DNA from: Candidatus Moraniibacteriota bacterium
Lineage (GTDB): Bacteria; Patescibacteriota; Minisyncoccia; Moranbacterales; GCA-2747515
NCBI GenBank assembly: GCA_027031945.1
Contig: JALVPE010000002.1
Location: 1 to 21,506, forward strand
Length of the DNA: 21,506 nucleotides
Reading direction: 5' to 3'
The position numbers and the translations under genes are program-made. Of the stretch, positions 7,676 to 15,310 are shown piece by piece. The stretch's first letter is position 1; each line of letters begins with the position of its first letter. The notes under the pieces are model-generated. The model ran no database searches. It was not told the origin of the DNA and saw only the letters and a program-made list of their open reading frames with translations.

Positions 7676-8513
7676 GAGCATTACAAAAACAACAGGGGAT
7701 ATAGAAAAATTTTCTCTTGAAAAATTACAAAGATCAATGCAACGAGTTGGCATTGATAGAAAAACTGCAAAAAAAATTGCAGATGAGGTGGCACGTGAGC
7801 ATGGAATACGTACAACAGTTGATGTACATAGAAAGACGTATGAGAAATTAAAACAAAATTATCGTCCTGCGGCAGCTAGGTATAATCTTAAAAGAGCCTT
7901 AAAAACACTGGGTCCAAGTGGTTATCCGTTTGAGCAATTTATAGCGCGTTTATTAAATGCTCGTGGTTATAAAACTAATACTAATCGTATATTACGTGGA
8001 CATTGTATTTCACATGAAACTGATGTAATCGCTTATAGAGATAACAGACATTTTATTTTTGAGTGCAAGTTCCATAATAATTTAGGATACAAAACTGATG
8101 TTCAGACGGTGCTTTATATGAAAGCTCGCTTTGATGATATAAAAGCAAAATGGAAACATATCCATGAAGGACGTGATGAGCATTTACATAAGTTATGGAT
8201 TGTTACGAATACACAATTCACATCTCAGGCTATACAATATGCACAGTGTGTTGGGATTAAACTTATGAGTTGGAGATATCCCAAAGGCAAGAGTTTAGCA
8301 GAGCTTATTGATAAGACAGGTTTACATCCGGTAACAGCTATCACAAAACTTACAAAGGCACAAAAGGATAAAATTTTACATGATGGATTAGTATTGTGTC
8401 GTGAAGTTGAATTAAAGAAGGATATATTAAAAAAGGCAGGTGTACGAGGACGTAAATTGGAATATGTTATAGCGGAAGCAAAAGCTATTGTAGATTTGAA
8501 AAATAAGGGTTGA
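7665..8513 (+). CDS. ATP-cone domain fused to a PD-(D/E)XK (Mrr-like) nuclease
   Basis: The 282-residue protein has two recognisable parts. Residues 5-80 resemble an ATP-cone, the regulatory nucleotide-binding domain of ribonucleotide reductases and NrdR: ITKTTGDIEKFSLEKLQRSM, then IADEVAREHGIRTTVDVHRK and a final YNLKRAL. Residues 87-200 resemble a restriction-endonuclease-like core: YPFEQFIARLLNARGYKT, then Asp120 in HETDVIAY and Glu133-x-Lys135 in IFECKFH, the PD-(D/E)XK catalytic set. The tail (220-276) is helical and basic. Start and end overlap or abut neighbours, so it is co-transcribed with the LOG gene. A nuclease controlled by (d)ATP is a reasonable inference, but the biological target is unknown. 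Confidence 0.75.
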   Translation: MKNKSITKTTGDIEKFSLEKLQRSMQRVGIDRKTAKKIADEVAREHGIRTTVDVHRKTYEKLKQNYRPAAARYNLKRALKTLGPSGYPFEQFIARLLNARGYKTNTNRILRGHCISHETDVIAYRDNRHFIFECKFHNNLGYKTDVQTVLYMKARFDDIKAKWKHIHEGRDEHLHKLWIVTNTQFTSQAIQYAQCVGIKLMSWRYPKGKSLAELIDKTGLHPVTAITKLTKAQKDKILHDGLVLCREVELKKDILKKAGVRGRKLEYVIAEAKAIVDLKNKG

Positions 8514-8537
8514 TTTTTTGTGGTAAACTGTTATAAT
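8510..8537 (+). promoter_or_regulatory. Promoter of tRNA-His
   Basis: TTGATT (8510-8515), 16-bp spacer, TATAAT (8532-8537). The -35 overlaps the stop codon of the nuclease gene. The predicted start near 8544 leaves a leader of about 16 nt before the tRNA. Confidence 0.65.
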
Positions 8538-8559
8538 TATTTGGTGTTGAAGGTTACAT

Positions 8560-8632
8560 GGCGATTATAGTTCAACGGTTAGAACATCGGTTTGTGGTAC
8601 CGAGGATCTGGGTTCGATTCCCAGTAGTCGCC
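8560..8632 (+). tRNA. tRNA-His (GTG)
   Basis: A full cloverleaf can be folded. The acceptor GCGATTA (8561-8567) pairs with TAGTCGC (8625-8631). The D stem is GTTC/GAAC, the anticodon stem TCGGT/ACCGA around TTGTGGT (anticodon GTG at 8594-8596), and the T stem CTGGG/CCCAG. G8560 sits at position -1 opposite C8632 at position 73, the identity pair of tRNA-His. CCA is not encoded. Confidence 0.97.
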
Positions 8633-8641
8633 CAAGATGGG

Positions 8642-8675
8642 AATGCACTCACGTATCATTTGAGTGCATTTTTGT
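8642..8675 (+). terminator. Intrinsic terminator after tRNA-His
   Basis: A 10-bp perfect stem, AATGCACTCA (8642-8651) with TGAGTGCATT (8661-8670), followed by T residues. It separates the tRNA-His transcript from tRNA-Thr. Confidence 0.88.
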
Positions 8676-8719
8676 ATTTTTGTAGAATTTATGCAATAAT
8701 GAGTTGTGTATTTATCTAA

Positions 8720-8792
<73 letters not shown>

Positions 8793-8808
8793 CTTTTTAT
8801 GAAAATAT

Positions 8809-9889
8809 ATGCGTGAAATTATAGATACAATAAAAGAAATAAAAAATAAGCTCCTGCAGTTGCAGGACTCTCTTTGACATTGAAAATAAAAAACATAAAA
8901 TTATTCAAGACGAAACTCTTTCAACTGAAGAGGGTTTTTGGGATGATCAAAATAAAGCAAGAGTAATTATGCAAGAATTAGAGCACTTACGTGATGAGAT
9001 TGATAATTTTGTAAAATTACAGATAAAATCGAATGAATTGTTAGAGTTATGTGATATTGCTGAAACTAATGAAGAATGGAACGAAATTAGCACACAAACA
9101 ATGGAGCTACAGAAAGAAGTGGAGAAGTTGGATTTTTATACTCTTTTTGATGGAGAATATGATATTAATGATGCAATTGTAACAATTTATAGCGGTGCAG
9201 GCGGTGTCGATGCACAAGACTGGTCTGAGATGTTATTGCGAATGTTTATGAAATGGGCTGATAATCATAATTTTAAGGTAAATATATTAGATAAAATTCT
9301 TGGGTCAGAAGCTGGTATTAAAAGTGCAACTATTGAGATAAAGGGTAAGTGGGCATATGGTCATATGCGTGCAGAATCTGGAGTACATAGACTTGTGAGA
9401 TTATCACCATTTAATTCTGATAATCTTCGTCAAACATCATTTGCACGTGTTGATGTAATGCCGGTAATAAATGATATAAGTGAAGTAGAAATCAAGTCTG
9501 ATGATTTGAGGATTGATACATATAGAGCATCAGGTGCTGGAGGACAACATGTCAATACAACAGATAGTGCTGTGCGTATAACGCATGTTCCATCTGGCAC
9601 AGTGGCACAATGTCAAAGTGAGAGATCACAGGCACAAAATAAAGAATATGCAATGAAGATGTTAAAAGCGAAATTACACAAAGCATTTTTGGAAAAACAA
9701 GAAATCAAAAAAAGACAATTACGTGGAGAAGTGAAGAAAGCGGAGTGGGGTAATCAGATTTGCTCATATGTATTACATCCATATAAAATGGTAAAAGATC
9801 ATCGCACAAAATATGAGACCCCTCAGATCCAAGATGTTTTAGATGGTAATATTGATGAATTTATTAAAGCGTTTTTACGAATGAAATAG
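8809..9889 (+). CDS. prfB: Peptide chain release factor 2, with programmed +1 frameshift
   Basis: RF2 recognises UGA/UAA stop codons and triggers peptide release. The first frame starts at ATG 8809 (MREIIDTIKEIKNKLLQLQ..) and meets an in-frame TGA at 8875-8877 after 22 codons. Skipping one base at CTT-T-GAC continues into DIENKKHKII.. and the rest of the protein, giving 359 residues, close to E. coli RF2 (365). The stop-recognition SPF motif is at 199-201 and the catalytic GGQ at 244-246. An apparent start at 8969 is internal. No SD precedes ATG 8809. An RF2 gene regulated by UGA shows that UGA terminates translation in this genome. Confidence 0.95.
8852..8878 (+). other. RF2 autoregulatory frameshift site with upstream hairpin
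   Basis: The slippery site CTT-TGA-C is at 8872-8878. An SD-like AGGA (8864-8867) precedes the CTT by 4 nt, compared with 3 nt after the longer AGGGGG of E. coli. AGGA is also the 3' arm of a hairpin, TCCTGC (8852-8857) with GCAGGA (8862-8867) around loop AGTT. Low RF2 would slow UGA decoding and favour the +1 slip; that mechanism is established for the family. Confidence 0.9.
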
Positions 9890-9913
9890 TGTGCTATACT
9901 TAAATACAGATGG

Positions 9914-9944
9914 TTGTATTTTTTTAGAATTTATAATATATAAT
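9914..9944 (+). promoter_or_regulatory. Possible ftsE promoter
   Basis: TTGTAT (9914-9919), a 19-bp spacer and TATAAT (9939-9944), about 18 nt before the preferred ftsE start. The spacer is long, and a second TATAAT overlaps at 9932-9937, so the assignment is weak. Confidence 0.35.
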
Positions 9945-9962
9945 TATCTTAGAAATCGTAAA

Positions 9963-10667
9963 ATGAATATAAAAATGAAATTAATTAATTTAGAAAATGT
10001 ATCAAAAGAATATAATGATGGTTTTATTGCATTGGATAATGTTACATGTGCAATTGATCAAGGAGAATTTATTTCTTTGGTTGGTTCTAGCGGTGCGGGC
10101 AAATCGACTTTGTTAAAGATGATTTATGCAGATGAATTTCCGAGTGAGGGCACTGTATATTTTGGTGGGCGTGATATATCTGAAATAAAAAGAAAAATAT
10201 TACCACATTTTAGACGTAATTTTGGTACGGTGTTTCAAGATTTTAAATTATTACAACAAAAAACTGTTTTTGAAAATGTTGCATATACATTGGAAGTGCA
10301 AGGAAAATCTGATGCACAAATTTATGACGAAGTGCATAATATATTAAAAATTATGGGTATGGATGATAAGTCAGATAAATATCCTTATCAGATTAGTGGA
10401 GGTGAACAACAACGAGTATCGTTAGCACGCGCTGTAATTCATCGACCTAGAGTGCTTATTGCAGATGAACCAACGGGTAACCTAGATCCTATTTCAGCAC
10501 TTAGTATTGTGAAATTATTATTGAAAATAAATTCGTTTGGTACCACTGTTATTTTGGCGACACATGACAAATCTGTAGTAGATAAGTTGAATCGGCGTGT
10601 TATTTTAATGGATAAAGGGCGTATAGTAAGGGATGATATGCATGGCAAATATATTATCAGTGGATAA
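9963..10667 (+). CDS. ftsE: Cell division ATP-binding protein FtsE
   Basis: ABC-type ATPase that pairs with FtsX at the division site and drives activation of wall hydrolases. From ATG 9963 the protein has 234 residues, with Walker A GSSGAGKST (41-49), a Q-loop in TVFQDFKLL, signature SGGEQQRVSLARA (145-157), Walker B VLIADEPTGNLD (164-175) and switch His in ATHD. The frame is open back to ATG 9891, but that extension has no family similarity and contains the promoter-like TATAAT. MKLINL from ATG 9975 is an alternative start. The next gene, ftsX, begins 28 bp downstream. Confidence 0.92.
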   Translation: MNIKMKLINLENVSKEYNDGFIALDNVTCAIDQGEFISLVGSSGAGKSTLLKMIYADEFPSEGTVYFGGRDISEIKRKILPHFRRNFGTVFQDFKLLQQKTVFENVAYTLEVQGKSDAQIYDEVHNILKIMGMDDKSDKYPYQISGGEQQRVSLARAVIHRPRVLIADEPTGNLDPISALSIVKLLLKINSFGTTVILATHDKSVVDKLNRRVILMDKGRIVRDDMHGKYIISG

Positions 10668-10695
10668 TTTTTTCTAAAAAGCATAAAAAAGATTT

Positions 10696-11610
10696 ATGAA
10701 GACAATTAAATTAGCACGTGTTTTACGTGAAGGTTGGCAGAATTTTTATAGAGATAAGTGGTTAACACTTGCGACAGTTATTATTATAACGTTATCACTT
10801 TATCTTATAGGAGTTGCTATATTTTTGGGATTTGGTGTATTGCATGTAATTGATTCTGTAGAAAATAGAATCAATATTAGTATGTATTTTGATTTTACAG
10901 TTGATGAAAATAAGATACTTGAAATAAAAAAGGAGCTAGAAGAAAAGTCAATTAAACAAATTCAATCGATTACATATATCTCACGTGAAAAGGCATTAGA
11001 AGACTTTATGAAACAAGAAGGAGATAGCAAAGAGATTAAAGATGCTCTGGATATGATAGGTGAAAACCCTTTACCGGCATCCTTGGTGATTGTTGCTAAT
11101 GATACATCTGATTATGATGGTATTGATAAGTATTTACATCAAGAATATGACGAATATATCATGAATACTAATCTTGAAAAAAATAAAGGAGTAATTAGTG
11201 AATTGCAAAAATTTATAGTTTTTGTACGTAATGGTGGTATATTATTGGGTATGCTTTTTGCGATAATTGCGATTTTGGTTACTCTTAATACTGTGCGCAT
11301 GAGTTTATATGCCCATCGTAAAGAGTTTGAAGTGATGCGATTGGTTGGAGCTTCAAATTTATATATCAAAATACCAACGTTAGTAGAAGGTATATTATAT
11401 GGATTTGCAAGTGCATTGTTAGCTTCAATGTTTTTGATTGGCACAATTTTTGCAATCAATCCTTTTGCAAAACAGATTATTGAAAATGTAAATATTGTAG
11501 ATTTTTATGGTAAAAATATAACACAAGTTATATTAGTAATGATTATCTTTGGTATTACATTAGGTTTTATAAGTAGTTTTCTTGCGATACAGAGATATTT
11601 AGAGAAATAA
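10696..11610 (+). CDS. ftsX: Cell division protein FtsX
   Basis: Membrane partner of FtsE. The 304 residues show the FtsX layout: an N-terminal amphipathic stretch (LARVLREGWQNFYRDKW), TM1 at about 22-48, a large extracytoplasmic domain (about 50-165) with YISREKALEDF and ENPLPASLVI, and then three TM segments at about 175-197, 228-252 and 275-298. The intracellular loop MSLYAHRKEFEVMRLVGAS (202-220) is typical. The extracytoplasmic loop normally contacts a coiled-coil hydrolase or its activator. The gene converging from the other side, 8 bp away, encodes just such an M23 protein. Confidence 0.93.
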   Translation: MKTIKLARVLREGWQNFYRDKWLTLATVIIITLSLYLIGVAIFLGFGVLHVIDSVENRINISMYFDFTVDENKILEIKKELEEKSIKQIQSITYISREKALEDFMKQEGDSKEIKDALDMIGENPLPASLVIVANDTSDYDGIDKYLHQEYDEYIMNTNLEKNKGVISELQKFIVFVRNGGILLGMLFAIIAILVTLNTVRMSLYAHRKEFEVMRLVGASNLYIKIPTLVEGILYGFASALLASMFLIGTIFAINPFAKQIIENVNIVDFYGKNITQVILVMIIFGITLGFISSFLAIQRYLEK

Positions 11611-11618
11611 GTCTAACA

Positions 11619-12923
11619 TTATTTGGTGTGTTGTTTTGAGGCTTGAGAATTTGGTAAATACATTTCAGGATTTACAGTAGCACCTGTTGGTATATAAACT
11701 CCAGATACTTTTGAAGATTCTACGACGGCGAATGTAGTTTTGACAAATACACTAAAATGTAAATGTGGCCCGGTAGAAAATCCTGTACTACCCATCTTTC
11801 CTATTGTTTCGCCTTGTTTGATTTTTGTATTACGTGAAACCTTTACAGAACTTAAGTGTCCATATAATGTAACCAATCCATTGCCATGGTCAATGGCAAC
11901 CCAATTGCCGTATCCATATTTACCCATATTTCCAATTGCTTTTACTCTACCATTTGCTGGGGCTATGATATTTTTTGATCCTTGAGCAACAAAATCTATA
12001 CCATTATGAATCCCACCTTTGTAATGAGATGAAAATGAAGTTTTGCCATAACCTTGCGTTTTGATAAACGGTTTTTTTACCGGAAACTTAAAACCAGCTT
12101 CATTTTTGCTGGGTAAATCTGAAAAAGAGAATGTGCCAATTTGACTAGTTGATAGACTGCTTATTTCTTGTTGAATGGCTAATTGTTCTTCAAGTACTTT
12201 TGATAATTTTGTTTGGTATTTGCCTTTTTCTGCATTAATTTGACTTGCAAGTACACGTTTATAGTTTTTTGATCCTTGAATATATTCATTACGCTTTTCC
12301 AATTCATATTTAGCGTCCTGTATTCGTTTTTGTTTATTCTCTAAATTTTGTTTATCTTTTTCTAGTTTTTTTTGTTCGTCATTAACTATTTTCACGAAAT
12401 CTCCAATGCTAGAAGTTGCATGAATAATATTATCTCTATGTAAAATACTTTTATCATTTGATAAATTTAGGAGTGTAAAATATTCTGTATCTTTGGAATA
12501 ATTTTGGTATCTTTCACGGAGAAATTTTTTAAGAATTGCTTTTTGTAATGAAATATGCTTTTCTTTTTGTTCAATTTCTCTTTTTGTACGATTGATTTCG
12601 CTTGAAAGATTGTCTATTTCAATTTCATTATCTTTGATTGTTTTTTGGACTTTTTTATTTTCGATATCTAATTTTTTGATTTGAGCATTTATTATATCTT
12701 GTTCTTTTTGTTTCAAATTGATAATATCACGAATTTTTTTCTCTTTTTTTTCAAGTTTTTCTAAATCCTTTTGCTTATCGTCTATGATTTGTTCTTTTTG
12801 TTTTTCAGGTGTTTGTGTAGTAGCTAAAGCTATATATGAATTTTGAAACAAAAACAAAAACGCACATATAATTAGTAATACGGTTATGCCAAGTGATCTT
12901 TTTTGTGATAATTTTTTTTTCAT
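11619..12923 (-). CDS. Secreted coiled-coil M23 peptidase (EnvC/NlpD-like)
   Basis: The 434-residue protein starts with a basic N-terminus and hydrophobic segment (12-27) that acts as signal peptide or anchor. Residues 38-255 are Lys/Glu/Gln-rich and strongly coiled-coil. A C-terminal M23/LytM domain begins near 280. The zinc ligands are present: His306 and Asp310 in HNGID, and His389 in HLH. His356 in LYGHL and His387 complete the active site, so it should be an active peptidoglycan endopeptidase rather than a degenerate activator. In other bacteria FtsEX controls proteins of this build, and here ftsEX lies just beyond its 3' end in convergent orientation. A short Ser/Gln/Lys-rich tail follows the domain. 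Confidence 0.92.
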   Translation of the reverse strand: MKKKLSQKRSLGITVLLIICAFLFLFQNSYIALATTQTPEKQKEQIIDDKQKDLEKLEKKEKKIRDIINLKQKEQDIINAQIKKLDIENKKVQKTIKDNEIEIDNLSSEINRTKREIEQKEKHISLQKAILKKFLRERYQNYSKDTEYFTLLNLSNDKSILHRDNIIHATSSIGDFVKIVNDEQKKLEKDKQNLENKQKRIQDAKYELEKRNEYIQGSKNYKRVLASQINAEKGKYQTKLSKVLEEQLAIQQEISSLSTSQIGTFSFSDLPSKNEAGFKFPVKKPFIKTQGYGKTSFSSHYKGGIHNGIDFVAQGSKNIIAPANGRVKAIGNMGKYGYGNWVAIDHGNGLVTLYGHLSSVKVSRNTKIKQGETIGKMGSTGFSTGPHLHFSVFVKTTFAVVESSKVSGVYIPTGATVNPEMYLPNSQASKQHTK

Positions 12924-12933
12924 AAGTCTGTAT

Positions 12934-12963
12934 ATTATAACAAAAAAACAGAAAATATTCCAA
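12934..12963 (-). promoter_or_regulatory. Promoter of the M23 peptidase gene
   Basis: On the minus strand, TTGGAA (12963-12958), an 18-bp spacer and TATAAT (12939-12934). The predicted start of transcription is only a few bases upstream of the ATG at 12923, so the mRNA would be nearly leaderless. Confidence 0.6.
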
Positions 12964-12988
12964 TTAACTTATTCAGAAGTGTAAAATA

Positions 12989-13016
12989 TTGACAAAAAAG
13001 ATATGTCTTGTATAAT
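12989..13016 (+). promoter_or_regulatory. Consensus promoter of RNA leader 1
   Basis: TTGACA (12989-12994), 16-bp spacer, TATAAT (13011-13016): both hexamers match the sigma-70 consensus exactly. Predicted transcription start is about 13022, roughly 230 nt before the ATP-grasp start codon. Confidence 0.85.
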
Positions 13017-13021
13017 TATGT

Positions 13022-13200
13022 TGTTAATTTAGATTATTGAACTAATGAACAAGCAAATAATAAATATTTTTAGTATGATTTTATGGTTTCGTCTCCTGAT
13101 TGTCAGGGGAAATTGGTTTGTTTTTGCTTGTAATGTTTCATAAGTTATAATAATATTGTTAGCAGAATTAAGCCGATTTCATAGGAAATGCGGTTTTTTT
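13022..13200 (+). ncRNA. Structured RNA leader, copy 1 (putative riboswitch or sRNA)
   Basis: The core stem ACAAGCAA (13049-13056) pairs with TTGCTTGT (13124-13131). After a 5-nt bulge (ATAAT), AAAT (13062-13065) pairs with GTTT (13120-13123). A stretch TAGTATGATTTTATGGTTT (13071-13089) is conserved with copy 2. A hairpin TCTCCTGA/TCAGGGGA (13092-13099/13103-13110) follows. AATATTGTTAG (13152-13162) is identical in copy 2. Outer pairs AACT/AGTT and ATTAT/ATAAT may extend the fold. The transcript ends in a terminator at 13170-13200. I do not recognise a known riboswitch class. It could instead be a free small RNA of about 175 nt. Confidence 0.7.
13170..13200 (+). terminator. Intrinsic terminator of leader 1
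   Basis: CCG plus ATTTC (13173-13180) pair with GAAAT, a bulged G, and CGG (13185-13193) around loop ATAG, followed by seven T. It lies between the consensus promoter and the ATP-grasp gene, so read-through would need regulation. Confidence 0.8.
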
Positions 13201-13252
13201 AGTACTTTATCAATAATCCTTTGCATAATATAAAAAAGGGAGGAAAATAATA

Positions 13253-14365
13253 ATGATAGTTAAAATGAATTCTGAAGCTATGTTTGATCATGGTGCAATC
13301 ACCATTGGAGATATGGCTATAGGAGCGTTTCTCGGCACATTTTCTTTTGTAGGAGATGAGCGAGAGAGAATGATTAAATCATGTAAGAAACTCTGGAGTC
13401 ATGTTCTCTCAGAGTGTCCAGGAGTAAAACCATTTGGTTTGTATCGTTTTGATCTTGTACCGCACTTTGCAAATGCAGATAAATCTGTTGAAGGCGATAT
13501 TGGAGCGCTTAGTATTGGTGGAGTGTATGAAATAAATGGCCATGCACCCGAATGTATCGCCGCCTCTTCAGTTATGCGTCATAAATTACCAAAGGTGAAT
13601 TGTTTTGATGCAGTGAAAAAAGTGGCAATGTATTTGTCAAAATATTTTGGCTCAAATACAATAGCATTTGTTGTTGGATATAAAAGTTCAACAAAATATC
13701 ATTGGTACAAGTATTTTGTAAATGATTTAATTGCTCATGGGGTAAATGTGGTAATTATGTCAGAAAGAGAAGTTATGCTAAATGCTCCAGATATTGTTTG
13801 GCGATGGGGCGATGCTCGTAAAGATGGCGAGAGCCATTATTCACAAGAATTTGTGGATTGGCTTTTTGAACAAGACAAGAGCATTGTATTCAATGCAATA
13901 CTTGAACCCGAAAAGGATGTGTCAAACAAAAAATTTCTTTTGCAATCTACAGATCCTTTCGTTTCGGAGTTAATTGGCAAAAACCGATCGTTAACTGAAG
14001 AATCGATATGGTGGTCTGTGGATGAAAACAGTCACTGTAATCTGATAGTAAAGCCAGACGGCGGAGCTAGTGGCAATGACATTGTGTTTGGAGAGTGTCA
14101 TTATGAAACTACATGGATTGATAAGTTGCGTGAGCTTTTAACTCAAAATGTAAGTTACTCACTTTGGGAAACACGTTGGCTTCCATGTGTTCATATAGCC
14201 GGACAACGTCTAGCCATTGATATCAATCCTGCATTTTGGGTTGATGGTGAAAAGATAGAGTATCTTTACACAATCATTCGCGTGGACAATTATGCCACTT
14301 ATAGGCATGATCGAAAAACTATCAATGTGGCAAAGGGGGCCGGCATAGCTGGCTTGATTGAGTAA
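13253..14365 (+). CDS. Circularly permuted ATP-grasp ligase-like protein
   Basis: ATP-grasp enzymes join an acylphosphate to an amine. The order of motifs in this 370-residue protein resembles glutathionylspermidine-synthase-like permuted ATP-grasps. It has YRFDLVP (64-70) and VYEINGHAPE (91-100) in the N-terminal half, then LIVKPDGGASGNDIVFG (264-280) as the nucleotide-binding loop region. LAIDINPAFWVDG (320-332) and INVAKGAGIAG (357-367) lie near the end. Substrates are unknown, and no amidase domain is fused. A strong SD (GGGAGG, 10 nt upstream) contrasts with the housekeeping genes, and the sequence is visibly less A+T-rich than its neighbours, a possible sign of transfer. It follows leader RNA 1 and ends at its own terminator. 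Confidence 0.65.
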   Translation: MIVKMNSEAMFDHGAITIGDMAIGAFLGTFSFVGDERERMIKSCKKLWSHVLSECPGVKPFGLYRFDLVPHFANADKSVEGDIGALSIGGVYEINGHAPECIAASSVMRHKLPKVNCFDAVKKVAMYLSKYFGSNTIAFVVGYKSSTKYHWYKYFVNDLIAHGVNVVIMSEREVMLNAPDIVWRWGDARKDGESHYSQEFVDWLFEQDKSIVFNAILEPEKDVSNKKFLLQSTDPFVSELIGKNRSLTEESIWWSVDENSHCNLIVKPDGGASGNDIVFGECHYETTWIDKLRELLTQNVSYSLWETRWLPCVHIAGQRLAIDINPAFWVDGEKIEYLYTIIRVDNYATYRHDRKTINVAKGAGIAGLIE

Positions 14366-14369
14366 TTTA

Positions 14370-14410
14370 AAATGGGGAGTAAAATATCATTTTTATTTCC
14401 CCATTTTTTT
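14370..14410 (+). terminator. Intrinsic terminator after the ATP-grasp gene
   Basis: AAATGGGGA (14370-14378) pairs with TCCCCATTT (14398-14406), continued by T residues to 14410. It separates the ATP-grasp gene from the amidohydrolase-like gene. Confidence 0.85.
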
Positions 14411-14428
14411 AGATTAAAAATATAAAAG

Positions 14429-14457
14429 TTGATTTTTTATTTGTAATAGTATATATT
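14429..14457 (+). promoter_or_regulatory. Promoter of the amidohydrolase-like gene
   Basis: TTGATT (14429-14434), 17-bp spacer, TATATT (14452-14457), about 29 nt before the ATG at 14487. No copy of the structured leader is present here. Confidence 0.55.
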
Positions 14458-14486
14458 TTTATTAGTTTTAATAAGCAGAGATTTGT

Positions 14487-15287
14487 ATGACGAAGAACCA
14501 TTACAAGAAATACAAGAAAAATTCAAATATATTATTAACGTGTGAACATGCATCAAATCGTATTCCACGTAAATTCAAAAATTTGGGACTAAGTCGTAAA
14601 GATTTGAAATTTTCAAAAGATTTTTATGATTCCGGTTCTTTTGAGTTGATGAAAAAAATTAATCAAAAAATTGATTGTAGTTATATCTATGCAAATGTCT
14701 CCAGATTGGTTATTGATTACAATAGAAGATTGGATGCTGTAAACAAGTATAAGAACAGCTTCCACTCTTGTCCATTGAAACGTGATGTATTAGTAGAGAG
14801 AAATGGGAAGGATGAATTGATTAATATTCCAACTAATACGTTTAAAAATAAAAAAGATTTTTTACAGGAAGAATTGAAACGATATAAGGAGTATGCTACT
14901 CCATATATTAAAGATGGATATATGTTGATTGATAGGATGAGGAATATTCATAAAAAAAGTTATGTAATTATGATTCATTCATTTTTTCCACAGTATAATG
15001 GTAAAACGAGAAGCGTTGATATAGGTGTTCTTTATGGCACTTCGCAAATAGCAAGAGAAACTATAAAAAGTTTAAAAGATAATTCAAGTTTTGTAATTGG
15101 AGATAATAAACCATGGAGATTGCAAGATGCAGATGGCTCAGTGTTTTATAAGGTTGAAGATATGAAAGATGTAGAGCTAATTGTTTTTGATGTAAATAAT
15201 AAACACTTACAGACACAAAAAGAAATTAATCAAATGGCACATCTCATAGTTGATGCATTGCAAGAAAGTGGTGTTTTGACAAAATAA
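14487..15287 (+). CDS. N-formylglutamate amidohydrolase-family protein
   Basis: The 266 residues show the family motifs: LLTCEHASNRIP (16-27), YANVSRLVIDYNR (68-80), MIHSFFP (162-168) and RSVDIGVLYG (175-184). Family members are zinc-dependent amidases; the type enzyme (HutG-like) removes formate from N-formylglutamate in histidine breakdown. No other hut gene is nearby. Iyer, Burroughs and Aravind have discussed amidase and ATP-grasp associations in peptide-metabolite systems; from memory, I am not certain this family was included. Placed between an ATP-grasp ligase and a small acidic peptide, it may trim or release an amide product. This is inference. The start is preceded only by a weak AGCAGAGA. 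Confidence 0.75.
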   Translation: MTKNHYKKYKKNSNILLTCEHASNRIPRKFKNLGLSRKDLKFSKDFYDSGSFELMKKINQKIDCSYIYANVSRLVIDYNRRLDAVNKYKNSFHSCPLKRDVLVERNGKDELINIPTNTFKNKKDFLQEELKRYKEYATPYIKDGYMLIDRMRNIHKKSYVIMIHSFFPQYNGKTRSVDIGVLYGTSQIARETIKSLKDNSSFVIGDNKPWRLQDADGSVFYKVEDMKDVELIVFDVNNKHLQTQKEINQMAHLIVDALQESGVLTK

Positions 15288-15304
15288 TTTAAGATATATA
15301 TAAT
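15276..15304 (+). promoter_or_regulatory. Consensus promoter of RNA leader 2
   Basis: TTGACA (15276-15281), 17-bp spacer, TATAAT (15299-15304): exact sigma-70 consensus. The -35 is inside the last codons of the amidohydrolase-like gene. Predicted transcription start is about 15311. Confidence 0.85.
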
Positions 15305-15310
15305 AGTATT

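Noticed and set aside
8875..8877. In-frame TGA in prfB as evidence for UGA recoding (Gly code)
   Set aside because: The context CTT-TGA-C and the +1 continuation are the classic RF2 frameshift. Several other genes end in TGA at the expected length.
8969..9889. RF2 as a 306-residue protein starting at 8969
   Set aside because: It would lack the N-terminal domain that is encoded upstream across the frameshift site.
13022..13200. T-box leader
   Set aside because: No T-box sequence (AGGGTGGNACCGCG-like) or specifier-loop arrangement is present, and the downstream genes are not tRNA synthetases.
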